DNA of 58,924 nt. Source: Mycobacterium innocens (GTDB lineage Bacteria; Actinomycetota; Actinomycetes; Mycobacteriales; Mycobacteriaceae). The position numbers were made by a program, and so were the translations under genes. The DNA is taken from positions 1-58,924 of the forward strand of contig NZ_UPHQ01000064.1 of assembly GCF_900566055.1 (NCBI RefSeq), in the 5' to 3' direction. Positions 24,839 through 37,179 of this stretch are shown piece after piece (the stretch's first letter is position 1; each line of letters opens with the position of its first letter). The notes below the pieces were generated by a model that was given only the letters and a program-made list of their open reading frames with translations, made no database searches and was not told where the DNA came from.

Positions 24839-25432
24839 ATGGCGAGGCAGCACAGCCAGACAGTCCGCGGACGTCTGACCGCGCCGATGGCGATTGACAT
24901 CGCCCGGCTGGGGCGTCGCCCCGGGGCCATGTTCACCGTGCAGGACAAAGTGGACAGTCCCGTGCGCATCGGCGTGGAGCTGATTGCCATCCAGCGGGGT
25001 GCCCCGCTGGCCCTGGACCTGCGCGTGGAGTCGGTTTCGGAGGGAGTGTTGGTCACCGGAACGGTTACCGCCCCCACGACCGGGGAGTGCTCCCGCTGCC
25101 TGACCGCGATTCAAGGTCGGGTACGGGTTGTCCTGACCGAACTGTTCGCCTATCCCAACAGCACGACCGCGGCCACTACCGAGGAGGACGAGGTCGGGCA
25201 CGTCGTCGACGAGAAGATCGATCTCGAGCAGTCGATCATCGACGCGGTCGGCCTGGAATTGCCGTTTTCCCCGGTGTGCCGGCCTGACTGCCCCGGGCTA
25301 TGCCCGCAGTGCGGTGTCGTGCTGGACACCGACCCCGACCATCGCCATGACCAGATCGACCCCAGGTGGGCGAAGCTGACCGATATCGTCACGGCGCAGA
25401 GCCCCGACGCCGCGGATCGAGGTGAGCGGTGA
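24839..25432 (+). CDS. YceD/DUF177 family metal-binding protein
   Basis: 197 residues from ATG 24839. Family members bind zinc through cysteines; here a CSRC pair sits mid-protein and a C-terminal cluster [13 protein letters not shown] supplies four more. In many bacteria this family lies next to rpmF and helps 23S rRNA or ribosome synthesis. Here it lies directly before rnc, overlapping it by 4 nt, which fits an rRNA-linked role. An in-frame GTG at 24773, with AGGAG 14 nt upstream, would add 22 residues. I prefer 24839 because of the hexamer and spacing just upstream. Confidence 0.85.
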   Translation: MARQHSQTVRGRLTAPMAIDIARLGRRPGAMFTVQDKVDSPVRIGVELIAIQRGAPLALDLRVESVSEGVLVTGTVTAPTTGECSRCLTAIQGRVRVVLTELFAYPNSTTAATTEEDEVGHVVDEKIDLEQSIIDAVGLELPFSPVCRPDCPGLCPQCGVVLDTDPDHRHDQIDPRWAKLTDIVTAQSPDAADRGER

Positions 25433-26157
25433 CGGCGTCGTCACGGCAGAGTCTGCTCGACGCGCTCGGTGTCGACCTCTCCGATGAACTTCTGTCGCTG
25501 GCGTTGACGCACCGCAGCTATGCCTACGAGAACGGCGGGCTACCGACCAACGAGCGGCTGGAGTTTCTCGGCGATGCGGTCCTGGGGCTGACCATCACCG
25601 ACGAGCTCTACCATCGCCACCCCGACCGTTCCGAAGGCGACCTGGCCAAACTGCGGGCCAGTGTGGTCAATACCCAGGCGCTAGCCGACGTCGCGCGCAA
25701 TCTGTCCGACAACGGCCTCGGTGTGCACATGCTGCTGGGCCGCGGCGAGGCCAACACCGGTGGAGCCGACAAGTCCAGCATCCTGGCCGACGGTATGGAA
25801 TCGCTGCTGGGCGCGATCTACCTGCAGCACGGTATCGAGGTGTCGCGCAAGGTGATCCTGAAGTTGTTCGGACCACTGCTGGACGCGGCGGCGACGCTGG
25901 GCGCCGGGCTGGACTGGAAGACCAGCTTGCAGGAGCTGACCGCGGCGCGCGGGCTGGGCACCCCGTCCTATCAGGTCACCTCCACCGGCCCGGACCATGA
26001 CAAGGAGTTCACCGCGGCGGTCGTCGTGATGGACGCCGAGTACGGGTCGGGTATGGGTCGGTCCAAAAAAGAAGCCGAGCAGAAAGCCGCGTCAGCCGCC
26101 TACAAGGCGCTCGAGGCATTGGACGTGCTGGACACGGCTGGGAAACCTTCGCCCTAG
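25429..26157 (+). CDS. rnc: Ribonuclease III
   Basis: 242 residues (M. tuberculosis 240). Cleaves double-stranded RNA, including rRNA precursors. The catalytic domain has the signature [12 protein letters not shown] in the first 60 residues, with further acidic residues around [14 protein letters not shown]-terminal double-stranded RNA-binding domain covers about residues 160-232 (DWKTSLQEL ... [16 protein letters not shown]). The GTG start overlaps the upstream stop (GTGA), and mutM follows with no gap. Confidence 0.97.
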   Translation: MTASSRQSLLDALGVDLSDELLSLALTHRSYAYENGGLPTNERLEFLGDAVLGLTITDELYHRHPDRSEGDLAKLRASVVNTQALADVARNLSDNGLGVHMLLGRGEANTGGADKSSILADGMESLLGAIYLQHGIEVSRKVILKLFGPLLDAAATLGAGLDWKTSLQELTAARGLGTPSYQVTSTGPDHDKEFTAAVVVMDAEYGSGMGRSKKEAEQKAASAAYKALEALDVLDTAGKPSP

Positions 26158-27009
26158 ATGCCCGAACTACCCGAGGTCGAGGTGGTGCGGCGTGGCTTAG
26201 CGGCCCATGTGGTGGGCAAGACGATGACCGCGGTGCGGGTCCATCACCCCAGGGCGGTACGGCGCCACGAGGCCGGACCCGCCGACCTGACGGCGCGGCT
26301 GCTGGGCGCGCAAATCACCGGAACCGACCGGCGCGGCAAGTACTTGTGGCTGACGCTGGATAGCCCGGATAGCGCACTTGTGGTGCACCTGGGCATGAGC
26401 GGGCAGATGTTGCTGGGGGCAGTGCCGCGCTCCGACCACGTCCGGATCTCCGCCCTGCTCGACGACGGGACCGTGCTGAGCTTTGCCGACCAGCGCACCT
26501 TCGGCGGGTGGCTGCTTGCCGACCTGGTGACCGTGGACGGCAGCGTGGTGCCGGCGCCGATCGCCCACCTGGCAAGGGATCCGCTCGACCCACGGTTCGA
26601 TGCCCATGCCGTCGTAGAGGTCTTGCGGCGCAAACACTCCGAACTCAAGCGCCAGCTCCTGAACCAACAGGTGGTCTCCGGAATCGGCAACATCTACGCC
26701 GACGAAGCGCTGTGGCGGGCCAAGCTGAACGGCGCCCGGCTGGCCGCAACCCTGACCCGCCGGCAACTGAGCGCCGTCCTTGATGCCGCCGCCGACGTGA
26801 TGCGTGACGCGCTGGCCCAGGGTGGGACGTCGTTCGATTCGCTATACGTCAATGTCAACGGCGAGTCGGGCTATTTCGACCGATCGCTGGACGCCTACGG
26901 CCGCGACGGCCAGAACTGCCGGCGCTGCGGCGCGGTGATTCGCCGGGAGAAGTTCATGAACCGCTCGTCGTTCTACTGTCCGCGATGCCAGCCGCGGCCG
27001 CGGCGTTGA
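26158..27009 (+). CDS. mutM: Formamidopyrimidine-DNA glycosylase (Fpg/MutM)
   Basis: 283 residues (M. tuberculosis Fpg about 289). Removes oxidised purines such as 8-oxoguanine and nicks the abasic site. The mature N-terminus PELPEVE holds the catalytic Pro2 and Glu3. A later lysine in the HLGMSGQ region and the helix-two-turn-helix follow. The C-terminal zinc finger has four cysteines (CRRC ... CPRC). The ATG comes immediately after the rnc stop. Confidence 0.97.
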   Translation: MPELPEVEVVRRGLAAHVVGKTMTAVRVHHPRAVRRHEAGPADLTARLLGAQITGTDRRGKYLWLTLDSPDSALVVHLGMSGQMLLGAVPRSDHVRISALLDDGTVLSFADQRTFGGWLLADLVTVDGSVVPAPIAHLARDPLDPRFDAHAVVEVLRRKHSELKRQLLNQQVVSGIGNIYADEALWRAKLNGARLAATLTRRQLSAVLDAAADVMRDALAQGGTSFDSLYVNVNGESGYFDRSLDAYGRDGQNCRRCGAVIRREKFMNRSSFYCPRCQPRPRR

Positions 27010-27097
27010 CGCGTCGAGATCGACCTCAGGGTGGTGCTCTCTCGAACTTTTCCGCGCTGCCCTAAATCTCGGCACGATAGCACGATAGAAAGAAGCT

Positions 27098-27511
27098 ATG
27101 ACGCAACTGTGGGTCGAACGCACCGGCACTCGCCGCTATACGGGATACAGCTCGCGCGGAGCGCAGGTGCTCGTTGGCTCCGAAGACGTCGACGGGGTGT
27201 TCACCCCCGGTGAGCTGATGAAGATCGCGCTCGCCGCGTGCAGCGGCATGTCCAGTGATCAGCCGCTGGCCCGTCGCCTCGGCGACGACTACCGGGCGGT
27301 GATCAAGGTATCGGGTGCGGCCGACCGCGACCAGGAGCGCTATCCGCTGCTCGAGGAAACCCTGGAGCTCGACCTGTCGGGTGTGGCCGCCGAGGAGAAG
27401 GAGCGCCTGCTGTTGGTCGTCGACAGGGCCATCGACCTGGTGTGCACCGTCGGGCGCACCTTGAAGTCGGGCACCACCGTCAACGTCGAGGTCACCGATG
27501 TCGGCACCTGA
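27098..27511 (+). CDS. OsmC/Ohr family peroxide-reducing protein
   Basis: 137 residues, the same length as Rv2923c. The OsmC fold is expected to reduce organic peroxides with two cysteines; here they are in LAACSGMSS and DLVCTVGRT. An 88-nt gap separates it from mutM and contains a tandem CACGATAG duplication just before the start, with a purine-rich ribosome site (AAAGAAG). It overlaps acyP by 14 nt. Confidence 0.9.
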   Translation: MTQLWVERTGTRRYTGYSSRGAQVLVGSEDVDGVFTPGELMKIALAACSGMSSDQPLARRLGDDYRAVIKVSGAADRDQERYPLLEETLELDLSGVAAEEKERLLLVVDRAIDLVCTVGRTLKSGTTVNVEVTDVGT

Positions 27512-27779
27512 CGTGCGGCTGACCGCCTGGGTGCACGGCCGGGTCCAGGGCGTCGGTTTCCGCTGGTGGACCCGCTGCCGGGCTCTGGAGCTGGGCCTGA
27601 CCGGCTATGCGGCCAACCAGGCCGACGCCCGCGTGCTGGTGGTCGCCCAGGGGCCGCGTGAGTCGGGGGAGCAGTTGCTGCGGCTGCTACAGGGTGGCGC
27701 CGCCCCTGGTCGCGTTGACAAGGTGGTCGCCGACTGGTCGGAGGCGTCGGAGCGGATCGCCGGGTTCAGCGAGCGGTAA
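27498..27779 (+). CDS. acyP: Acylphosphatase
   Basis: 93 residues, the length of the Rv2922A protein. Hydrolyses the carboxyl-phosphate bond of acyl phosphates. The active-site loop [11 protein letters not shown] carries the phosphate-binding arginine, and the catalytic asparagine is in GYAANQAD. The start ATG 27498 lies inside the end of the OsmC-family gene. The stop TAA is also the start of the smc -10 hexamer. Confidence 0.93.
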   Translation: MSAPDVRLTAWVHGRVQGVGFRWWTRCRALELGLTGYAANQADARVLVVAQGPRESGEQLLRLLQGGAAPGRVDKVVADWSEASERIAGFSER

Positions 27780-27782
27780 TCT
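27777..27782 (+). promoter_or_regulatory. smc -10 element overlapping the acyP stop
   Basis: TAATCT is followed by 8 nt and the GTG start of smc, so the message may be leaderless or nearly so. The TAA is also the acyP stop codon. Confidence 0.45.
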
Positions 27783-27790
27783 GGCTGCTC

Positions 27791-30700
27791 GTGTACCTCA
27801 AGAGTCTGACGCTGAAGGGCTTCAAATCCTTCGCCGCGGCAACGACTCTGCGGTTCGAGCCGGGTATCACCGTCGTCGTCGGTCCCAACGGATCCGGCAA
27901 GTCCAACGTGGTCGACGCGCTGGCGTGGGTTATGGGGGAGCAGGGGGCCAAGACCCTGCGCGGCGGCAAGATGGAAGACGTCATCTTCGCCGGCACCTCG
28001 TCGCGTGCCCCGCTGGGCCGGGCCGAAGTCACCGTCACCATCGACAACTCCGACAACGCGCTGCCGATCGAGTACACCGAGGTGTCGATCACCCGGCGGA
28101 TGTTCCGCGACGGCGCCAGCGAATACGAAATCAACGGCAGCAGTTGCCGTTTGATGGACGTCCAGGAGCTGTTGAGCGACTCCGGCATCGGCCGCGAGAT
28201 GCATGTGATCGTCGGGCAGGGCAAGCTCGACGAGATCCTGCAGTCGCGGCCCGAGGAGCGCCGGGCCTTCATCGAAGAAGCCGCGGGCGTGCTCAAACAT
28301 CGCAAGCGTAAAGAGAAGGCGCTGCGCAAACTGGACGCGATGGCGGCGAACCTGGCGCGGCTCACCGACTTGACCACCGAGCTGCGGCGCCAGCTCAAGC
28401 CGCTGGGCCGGCAAGCCGAAGTCGCCCGGCGTGCCGCAACCATCCAGGCCGACCTGCGCGACGCCCGGCTGCGGCTGGCCGCCGACGATCTGGTCGGCCG
28501 GCGCGCCGAGCGCGCAGTGATCGTGGACGCCGAGAACGCGATGCGCCGCGAACATGACGAGGCCGCCGCGCGGCTGTCGGTGGCCGCCGAGGAGCTGGCC
28601 GCACACGAGGCCGCACTGACCGAGCTCTCCCAACGGGCCGAGGCGGTACAGCACACCTGGTTCGGCCTTTCGGCCCTGGCCGAACGGGTGGGCGCGACGG
28701 TACGCATCGCCAGCGAGCGTGCTCAGCATCTCGACGCCGAGCCGTTGACCAGCAGCGACACCGACCCCAGAAAACCCCAGGAGCTGGAAGCCGAGGCCGA
28801 GCAGGTGGCCGCCGCCGAACAGCAGCTGTTGGCGGAGCTGGCCGCCGCGCGCACCCGCCTGGATGGCGCCCGCGCCGAGCTGGCCGAACGGGAGCGTCAA
28901 GCGGCCGAGGCCGACCGCGCCCATCTGGCGGCGGTGCGGGCGGAGGCCGACCGGCGCGAGGGCCTGGCGCGGCTTGCCGGGCAGGTGGAAACCATGCGGG
29001 CACGCGTGGAGTCGATCGACGACAGCGTCGCGCGGCTGTCCGAACGGATCGAAGAGGCCGCCGCGCGTGCTCAGCAGGCTCGCGCGGAATTCGAAGCCGT
29101 GCAGGGCCGCGTCGGCGAATTGGACCAGGGCGAGATCGGCCTGGACGAGCAGCACGAGCGGACGGTGGCCGCGTTGCGGCTGGCCGACCAGCGCGTGGCC
29201 GAACTCCAGGTGGCCGAACGCGACGCCGAACGCCGGGTGGCGTCGCTGCGGGCCCGCATCGACGCCCTCTCGGTGGGACTGGACCGTAAGGACGGCGCGG
29301 CGTGGCTTGCCCGCAACCACGGCGGCGCGGGAGTTCTCGGGCCGATCGCCCAGCTCGTCAAGGTCCGCCCGGGCTATGAGGCCGCACTGGCAGCGGTGCT
29401 GGGAGCAGCGGCCGACGCGCTGGCCGTCGACGGCCCCGGCGCGGCTCGCGCCGCGGTCAGCGCGCTCAAGGAGGCCGACGGCGGCCGGGCGGCGCTGGTG
29501 TTGAGTGACTGGCCGGTCCCGGACAACCCGGCCCCGGAGTTGCCCGGCGGCGCGCGGTGGGCACTGGATCTGATCGAGGCGCCGCCGCGATTGCGCGGGG
29601 CGATCACCGCGATGCTTTGGGGCGTCGCGGTGGTCAACGACCTGGCCGAAGCGCTGGATCTGGTGGCGGTTCGGCCCCAGCTGCGGGCCGTCACCCTGGA
29701 CGGTGACCTGGTGGGAACCGGCTGGGTGAGCGGCGGGTCCGACCGCAAGCCCAGCACGCTGGAGATCACCTCCGAAATCGACAAGGCCCGCAGCGACCTG
29801 GCCGCGGCCGAGACGCAGGTGGCTCACCTCAGCGCGGCGCTGTCCGGCGCACTGACCGAACAAGCGGCTCGCCAGGACTCGGCCGACCAGGCGCTGGCTG
29901 CGCTCAACGAATCCGACGCCACCATTTCGGCGACCTACGAGCAGCTGGGCCGGCTCGGTCAGGACGCGCGCGCGGCCGAGGAAGAGTGGACCAGGCTGCT
30001 GCGGCAGCGCGAGGAACTGGAAGCCGGGCGGGCGCAGACGCTCGAGGAGGTCATCGAACTCGAGACCAGGCTGCGCAACGCCCAACAAACCCAACACGTG
30101 CAGGCGGCCGAGCCCAGCACGGCAGCAGTCAGGCAGGCGATCGCGGCTGCGACCGAAAGTGCGCGGGCCGTTGAAGTGGAGGCGCGATTGGCGGTGCGGA
30201 CCGCCGAGGAACGCGCCAATGCCGTTCGGGGAAGGGCAGATTCGCTGCGCCGCGCGGCTGCGGCCGAACGGGAGGCGCGGCTGCGGGCCCAGCAGGCGCT
30301 GGAAGCGCGACTGCGCTCGGCCGCAGTTGCCGCGGCCGTCGCCGAGTCCGGGCGGCTGTTGGCGTGGCGATTGAACCGGGTGGTGGACGCGGCGTCGCAA
30401 CTTCGTGACGAGCTCGCCGCCGAACGCCGGCAGCGGTTGGGGGCCATGGCGGCGGTTCGCGAAGAGACCAGCACGTTGAGCGCGCGGGTGGCTGCGCTGA
30501 CCGATTCGCTGCACCGTGACGAGGTGGCAGAGGCCCAGGCGGCAATGCGAATCGAGCAGCTCGAACACACGGTGCTGGAGCAGTTCGGGATGGCGCCAGC
30601 CGATTTGATCGCCGAGTACGGTCCCGAGGTGCCGCTGCCGCCCACCGAGCTGGAGATGGCCGAGTTCGAGCAGGCCCGCGAACGCGGCGAGCAGGTGGTC

Positions 30701-31405
30701 GCGCCCGCCCCGATGCGGTTCGACCGCGCTACCCAGGAGCGCCGGGCCAAACGCGCCGAGCGTGACCTGGCCGAACTCGGCAGGGTCAATCCGCTGGCCC
30801 TCGAGGAGTTCGCGGCGCTGGAGGAGCGCTACAACTTCCTTTCCACCCAACTCGAGGACGTCAAGGCCGCCCGCAAGGACCTGCTTGACGTCGTCGCCGA
30901 CGTCGACGCCCGCATCCTGCAGGTTTTCAGCGACGCGTTCGTCGACGTGGAACGCGAATTCCGGGTCGTGTTCGGCTCGCTGTTCCCCGGCGGCGAAGGC
31001 CGGCTGCGGCTGACTGCGCCCGACGACATGCTGACCACCGGCATCGAGGTGGAAGCCCGTCCGCCGGGTAAGAAGGTCACCCGGCTGTCGTTGCTGTCGG
31101 GTGGGGAGAAGGCGCTGACCGCGGTCGCGATGCTGGTGGCGATCTTCCGGGCCCGACCGTCGCCGTTCTACATCATGGACGAGGTGGAGGCCGCCCTGGA
31201 CGACACCAACCTGCGCCGGCTGCTCGGCCTGTTCGAACAGCTGCGCGACCGGTCTCAGCTCATCATCATCACGCACCAGAAGCCGACGATGGAAGTCGCG
31301 GATGCCCTCTACGGCGTGACCATGCAAGGCGATGGCATCACCGCCGTGATCTCGCAGCGAATGCGGGGTCAGCAGCTGGATGAGCTGGTCGCCAATTCTT
31401 CTTGA
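27791..31405 (+). CDS. smc: Chromosome partition ATPase Smc
   Basis: 1204 residues (M. tuberculosis 1205). Organises and separates the chromosome as the core of a condensin-like complex. The N-terminal ATPase half has GPNGSGKSN with Lys37. Two long coiled coils flank a globular hinge at about residues 500-660. The C-terminal half has the ABC signature [14 protein letters not shown] and the Walker B run [13 protein letters not shown]. The start is GTG 27791. The opposite strand has very long open frames here, explained by GC-rich codon bias. Confidence 0.97.
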   Translation: MYLKSLTLKGFKSFAAATTLRFEPGITVVVGPNGSGKSNVVDALAWVMGEQGAKTLRGGKMEDVIFAGTSSRAPLGRAEVTVTIDNSDNALPIEYTEVSITRRMFRDGASEYEINGSSCRLMDVQELLSDSGIGREMHVIVGQGKLDEILQSRPEERRAFIEEAAGVLKHRKRKEKALRKLDAMAANLARLTDLTTELRRQLKPLGRQAEVARRAATIQADLRDARLRLAADDLVGRRAERAVIVDAENAMRREHDEAAARLSVAAEELAAHEAALTELSQRAEAVQHTWFGLSALAERVGATVRIASERAQHLDAEPLTSSDTDPRKPQELEAEAEQVAAAEQQLLAELAAARTRLDGARAELAERERQAAEADRAHLAAVRAEADRREGLARLAGQVETMRARVESIDDSVARLSERIEEAAARAQQARAEFEAVQGRVGELDQGEIGLDEQHERTVAALRLADQRVAELQVAERDAERRVASLRARIDALSVGLDRKDGAAWLARNHGGAGVLGPIAQLVKVRPGYEAALAAVLGAAADALAVDGPGAARAAVSALKEADGGRAALVLSDWPVPDNPAPELPGGARWALDLIEAPPRLRGAITAMLWGVAVVNDLAEALDLVAVRPQLRAVTLDGDLVGTGWVSGGSDRKPSTLEITSEIDKARSDLAAAETQVAHLSAALSGALTEQAARQDSADQALAALNESDATISATYEQLGRLGQDARAAEEEWTRLLRQREELEAGRAQTLEEVIELETRLRNAQQTQHVQAAEPSTAAVRQAIAAATESARAVEVEARLAVRTAEERANAVRGRADSLRRAAAAEREARLRAQQALEARLRSAAVAAAVAESGRLLAWRLNRVVDAASQLRDELAAERRQRLGAMAAVREETSTLSARVAALTDSLHRDEVAEAQAAMRIEQLEHTVLEQFGMAPADLIAEYGPEVPLPPTELEMAEFEQARERGEQVVAPAPMRFDRATQERRAKRAERDLAELGRVNPLALEEFAALEERYNFLSTQLEDVKAARKDLLDVVADVDARILQVFSDAFVDVEREFRVVFGSLFPGGEGRLRLTAPDDMLTTGIEVEARPPGKKVTRLSLLSGGEKALTAVAMLVAIFRARPSPFYIMDEVEAALDDTNLRRLLGLFEQLRDRSQLIIITHQKPTMEVADALYGVTMQGDGITAVISQRMRGQQLDELVANSS

Positions 31406-31462
31406 CGGTGACCCGTAGCGTGGGGCCCGGGCGCCCCGGTAAGCCCCTGGAAGGATGTCAGT

Positions 31463-32752
31463 GTGTCGGAAGGTCTGTGGATCGCCATTGCGGTCGTCGC
31501 CGCCCTGGTCGTCATCGCCGCGCTGGTCATCGGCCTGGTGCGCTATCGCCGTCGGCGGATCCGCCTGTCGACCCAGCCGAAACCGGGCGTAATCGACCGT
31601 TCGGGCGGCTACACCGCGTCGTCCGGCATCACCTTCAGCCAGACGCCCTCGGCTGTCGAGACGGTCGAACCGGTCGATCGGATCGACACCAGCGGACTGC
31701 CCGCAGTGGGCGACGATGCGACCCTCCCGCGTGACGCCGTCAAACGCACCATCTCCGATGTCCATCTCCCCGAAGTCGAGCCCGAACCCGAGGCCATTGC
31801 GCCGCCGGTAGCGCCGGAAGTCGAGGCGATCGAGCCGCCGGAAGGGCGCTTGGAGCGGCTGCGCGGGCGGCTCGCCAAGTCGCAGAACGCCTTCGGCCGC
31901 AGCATGCTGGGTTTGCTCGGCGTCGGCGACCTGGACGAGGACTCCTGGCAGGACGTCGAGGACACCTTGTTGGTCGCCGACCTGGGCCCGGTGGTCACCC
32001 AGTCGGTGGTGTCGCAGCTGCGCAGCCGGCTGGCCAGCGCCAATGTGCGTTCCGAGGCGGATGCCCGGGCCGTGCTACGAGACGTCCTCGTCAAAGAACT
32101 GCAACCGGTCATGGACCGCTCGATCCGGGCGCTGCCACACGCCGACCATCCCTCGGTGCTGCTGGTGGTGGGTGTCAACGGCACCGGCAAGACCACCACC
32201 GTCGGTAAGTTGGCGCGGGTGCTGGTGGCCGACGGCCGGCGGGTGGTGCTCGGCGCGGCCGACACCTTCCGGGCCGCGGCGGCCGATCAACTGCAGACCT
32301 GGGCGGCCCGGGTGGGTGCGGAGGTGGTGCGCGGGGCCGAAGGCGCCGACCCGGCATCGGTGGCCTTCGATGCCGTCGACAAGGGCATCGCCCACGGCGC
32401 CGACGTCGTGCTCATCGACACAGCCGGCCGGCTGCACACCAAGGTCGGGTTGATGGACGAACTCGGCAAGGTCAAGCGCGTGGTTACCCGCCGTGCTGCT
32501 GTTGACGAGGTGCTGCTGGTGCTCGACGCCACGATCGGGCAGAACGGGCTGGCGCAGGCCAGGGTTTTCGCCGAAGTCGTCGACATCACCGGCGTGGTGC
32601 TCACCAAACTGGACGGAACGGCCAAGGGCGGCATTGTCTTCCGCGTGCAACAGGAGCTTGGCGTGCCGGTCAAGCTGGTCGGGCTCGGCGAAGGCCCCGA
32701 CGACCTGGCGCCGTTTGAACCGGCCGCCTTCGTCGACGCCCTGCTCGGCTAG
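31463..32752 (+). CDS. ftsY: Signal recognition particle receptor FtsY
   Basis: 429 residues (M. tuberculosis 422). Receives the SRP-ribosome complex at the membrane. Residues 5-27 form a hydrophobic helix followed by RYRRRRIRL. An acidic linker rich in Glu and Pro comes next, then the NG GTPase domain with GVNGTGKTTTVG, DTAGR and TKLDGTAKGG. GTG 31463 has a GGAAGG ribosome site. It lies 57 nt after smc, as in other mycobacteria, and its partner ffh is 6.8 kb away. Confidence 0.96.
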   Translation: MSEGLWIAIAVVAALVVIAALVIGLVRYRRRRIRLSTQPKPGVIDRSGGYTASSGITFSQTPSAVETVEPVDRIDTSGLPAVGDDATLPRDAVKRTISDVHLPEVEPEPEAIAPPVAPEVEAIEPPEGRLERLRGRLAKSQNAFGRSMLGLLGVGDLDEDSWQDVEDTLLVADLGPVVTQSVVSQLRSRLASANVRSEADARAVLRDVLVKELQPVMDRSIRALPHADHPSVLLVVGVNGTGKTTTVGKLARVLVADGRRVVLGAADTFRAAAADQLQTWAARVGAEVVRGAEGADPASVAFDAVDKGIAHGADVVLIDTAGRLHTKVGLMDELGKVKRVVTRRAAVDEVLLVLDATIGQNGLAQARVFAEVVDITGVVLTKLDGTAKGGIVFRVQQELGVPVKLVGLGEGPDDLAPFEPAAFVDALLG

Positions 32753-32777
32753 CAGCTCTTACACAGCAAGCTCTACG

Positions 32778-32793
32778 TTAATTTTCACGAAAC
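32778..32793 (+). promoter_or_regulatory. Possible GlnR half-box upstream of amt
   Basis: TTAAT-N6-GAAAC partly fits the mycobacterial GlnR pattern GTNAC-N6-GAAAC: the right half is perfect and the left half poor. amt-glnB-glnD is a known GlnR-controlled operon in mycobacteria, so position supports it. The remaining part of 32753-32894 holds a strong ribosome site (GGAGGTGAT, 32881-32889) and nothing else clear. Confidence 0.35.
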
Positions 32794-32894
32794 ATCACCG
32801 CACCATCGCCGCAACAACTACTGCGCATGGTTCTGGATCAGGTCGCCAGTCATAGTCCTGGGGCCCTCCCAACGCTGACTGGAGGTGATAGCGA

Positions 32895-34663
<1,769 letters not shown>

Positions 34664-34696
34664 GAGTCGCCGCGCATTGCTGAACCGATCGGGGAA

Positions 34697-34712
34697 GGGC
34701 CGGCGCCGGCCC
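34697..34712. promoter_or_regulatory. 16-bp perfect palindrome between glnB and glnD
   Basis: GGGCCGGCGCCGGCCC would form a very GC-rich hairpin 8 nt before the glnD ATG, at the position a ribosome site should occupy. It may attenuate transcription or restrict glnD translation relative to glnB. No good ribosome site for glnD is visible outside it. Confidence 0.5.
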
Positions 34713-34720
34713 CACCCGGG

Positions 34721-37168
34721 ATGACTCCCGAGCAGCCAGGTCAGTGCGGAACCGCCTGCCCGGCAAGCGATTTGGTTGCCGCACGGCGCCAATTGCTGTC
34801 CGACGACCAGCGGGCACCGCATCCTGCGGAGCTGCGACAGGCCTGGCTGGATCTGCACGAGTCCTGGCTGGCCGCCAAGGCCGCAGAAATCGGGATCACC
34901 GACGACAGCGGCTTCGCGATCGTCGGGGTCGGTGGGCTCGGCCGACGCGAACTGCTGCCGCATTCCGACCTGGACCTGCTGCTGGTGCACGACGGCAAGC
35001 CTGCCGAGGTGCTGGGGGAGGTCGCCGACAAGCTGTGGTACCCGTTGTGGGACGCCAACATTCGGCTCGACCACAGCGTGCGAACCGTTCCCGACGCGCT
35101 GGGCGTGGCCAATTCCGACCTGGTGGCCGCCCTGGGCATGCTGGAAGCCCGTCACATCGCCGGCGACAAGCGACTTTCGGACGGGTTGATCGAAGGCGTG
35201 CGGCGGCAATGGCGCAGCGGAATACGTTCGCGCATGGACGAACTCGTCGAAATAACTCATGACCGTTGGTTGCGTTACGGCCGCATCGCCCACCGCGCCG
35301 AACCCGACCTCAAGTCGGGTCGCGGTGGCCTTCGCGACGTGCAGTTGCTCAACGCGCTGTCGATCGCGCAGCTCATCGACCGCCACGGCATGGCCGCCCC
35401 GGGCCTGCCGGTGGGTTCGCTGGACGACGCCTACCTCACGCTGCTCAACGTGCGCACCGAACTGCACCGGGTATCGGGCCGCGGACACGATCTGCTGCTG
35501 GCCCAGCACGCCGACGACATCAGCGCAGCCCTGCATTTCGGCGACCGATTCGACTTGGCACGGATGCTGTCCGGCGCCGGCCGCACCATCGCCTACCACT
35601 CCGAAACCGGGCTGCGCACCGCCGCCAACGCGTTGCCGCGGCGGGGCATCTCGGCCTTACGGCACCGGCCGAAGCGGCGACCGCTGGACGAAGGTGTCGT
35701 CGAGTACGCCAGCGAAATCGTGCTCGCCCGTGACGCTCACCCCGAACGTGATCCCGGACTGATGCTGCGCGTGGCCGCCGCCGCAGCCGACACCGGACTG
35801 CCCATCGGCGCCGCTACCTTGAGCCGACTGGCCACCTGCACCCCGGAGCTGCCGACGCCCTGGCCGCGTGAGGTATTGGACGACCTGCTGGTGGTACTGC
35901 TTGCTGGCCCGACCGCGGTGGGGACGATCGAAGCGCTCGACCGCACCGGCTTGTGGGGCCGATTGCTGCCGGAATGGGGCAGCATCCGCGACCTCCCGCC
36001 CCGCGATGTCGCTCACAAATGGACCGTGGACCGGCATGTGATCGAGACCGCGATCCATGCCGCGCCGCTGTCCACCCGGGTGGCTCGCCCCGATTTGTTG
36101 GCGCTCGGTGCGCTGCTGCACGACATCGGTAAGGGCAGGGGCGCCGACCACAGTGTCCTCGGCTCCGAAATGGTCATGCAGATCGGCGAGCGGCTGGGTC
36201 TACCGCCGGCGGACATCGATGTGCTCTCGAAGCTGGTCCGTCATCACCTGCTGCTACCCGTCGTCGCCACCCGCAGCGACTTGAACGACCCGAAGACCAT
36301 CGAGGGCGTATCCGAGGCCCTGGGCGGGGACCCGCAATTGCTCGAGGTGCTGCACGCGCTGACGGAAGCCGACTCGAAGGCCACCGGCCCGGGGGTGTGG
36401 AGCGAGTGGAAGGCGTCGCTGGTCGACAAACTGGTGTCACGCTGCCGGATGGTGATGGCCGGCGAGGCCCTGCCTCAGGCGAAACCCCTTGCTCCGCACT
36501 ATCTTTCGTTGGCTGCCGATCACGGCGTGCACGTGGAGATCGGGCTCGGCGACAGCGCGCGGATGTACCAGGTGGTGATGGTCGCTCCGGACAAGCCCGG
36601 GTTGGTCTCCAAAGCCGCTGCCGTGCTGGCGCTGAATTCGCTGGGCGTCCATTCCGCGGCGGTGAACAGTCACGACGGTGTTGCGATCACCGAATTCGTG
36701 GTGTCCCCGCTGTTCGGTTCGCCGCCGGCGGCCGAACTGCTGCGCCAGCAGTTCGTCGGTGCCCTCGGCGGCGACGTCGACGTGCTGGCCATGGTGGAAA
36801 AGCGGGACAGCGAGGCCAGCAGTTTCGCATCCGAGCGAGCCGGTGAGGTGGTGGCCGGAGTGCCGGTCACGCGTTCGGCCGCCCCACCGCGCATCCTGTG
36901 GCTGGAATCTGCCAGCTCCCGTCGGCTCATCCTGGAGGTTCGTGCCATGGATAGACCGGGATTGCTCGCGCTGCTCGCGCACGCCCTGGAGCGCGCGGGC
37001 GCAGATATCCTGTGGGCCAAGGTCAACACGTTCGGGTCGACCGCGGCCGACGTTTTCTGCGTGACGGTTCCCGGGGAGTCCGACATACCCGCCGCGGTCG
37101 AGCAGCAGCTGTCGGCGGTGCTGGGTACCCCCGCCGACGTATTGGTCGACGAGCCCGTCGGCGATTAA
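34721..37168 (+). CDS. glnD: PII nucleotidyltransferase/deadenylylase GlnD
   Basis: 815 residues (M. tuberculosis about 808). Modifies GlnB by adding or removing a nucleotide (AMP in actinobacteria) in response to glutamine. The N-terminal nucleotidyltransferase domain has [20 protein letters not shown] with the metal-binding aspartates. A central HD phosphohydrolase domain has [14 protein letters not shown]. Two C-terminal ACT domains start near [14 protein letters not shown] and [12 protein letters not shown]. Its stop is only 11 nt from the stop of the convergent helicase gene. Confidence 0.96.
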   Translation: MTPEQPGQCGTACPASDLVAARRQLLSDDQRAPHPAELRQAWLDLHESWLAAKAAEIGITDDSGFAIVGVGGLGRRELLPHSDLDLLLVHDGKPAEVLGEVADKLWYPLWDANIRLDHSVRTVPDALGVANSDLVAALGMLEARHIAGDKRLSDGLIEGVRRQWRSGIRSRMDELVEITHDRWLRYGRIAHRAEPDLKSGRGGLRDVQLLNALSIAQLIDRHGMAAPGLPVGSLDDAYLTLLNVRTELHRVSGRGHDLLLAQHADDISAALHFGDRFDLARMLSGAGRTIAYHSETGLRTAANALPRRGISALRHRPKRRPLDEGVVEYASEIVLARDAHPERDPGLMLRVAAAAADTGLPIGAATLSRLATCTPELPTPWPREVLDDLLVVLLAGPTAVGTIEALDRTGLWGRLLPEWGSIRDLPPRDVAHKWTVDRHVIETAIHAAPLSTRVARPDLLALGALLHDIGKGRGADHSVLGSEMVMQIGERLGLPPADIDVLSKLVRHHLLLPVVATRSDLNDPKTIEGVSEALGGDPQLLEVLHALTEADSKATGPGVWSEWKASLVDKLVSRCRMVMAGEALPQAKPLAPHYLSLAADHGVHVEIGLGDSARMYQVVMVAPDKPGLVSKAAAVLALNSLGVHSAAVNSHDGVAITEFVVSPLFGSPPAAELLRQQFVGALGGDVDVLAMVEKRDSEASSFASERAGEVVAGVPVTRSAAPPRILWLESASSRRLILEVRAMDRPGLLALLAHALERAGADILWAKVNTFGSTAADVFCVTVPGESDIPAAVEQQLSAVLGTPADVLVDEPVGD

Positions 37169-37179
37169 CCGGCCCGCGG

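Noticed and set aside
27605..31765. Very long open frame (over 1380 codons) antisense to smc
   Set aside because: It mirrors the smc gene in a GC-rich genome, has low-complexity Arg/Gly/Gln-rich translation and no domain. Similar mirror frames oppose ffh, ftsY, amt, glnD and the pps genes.
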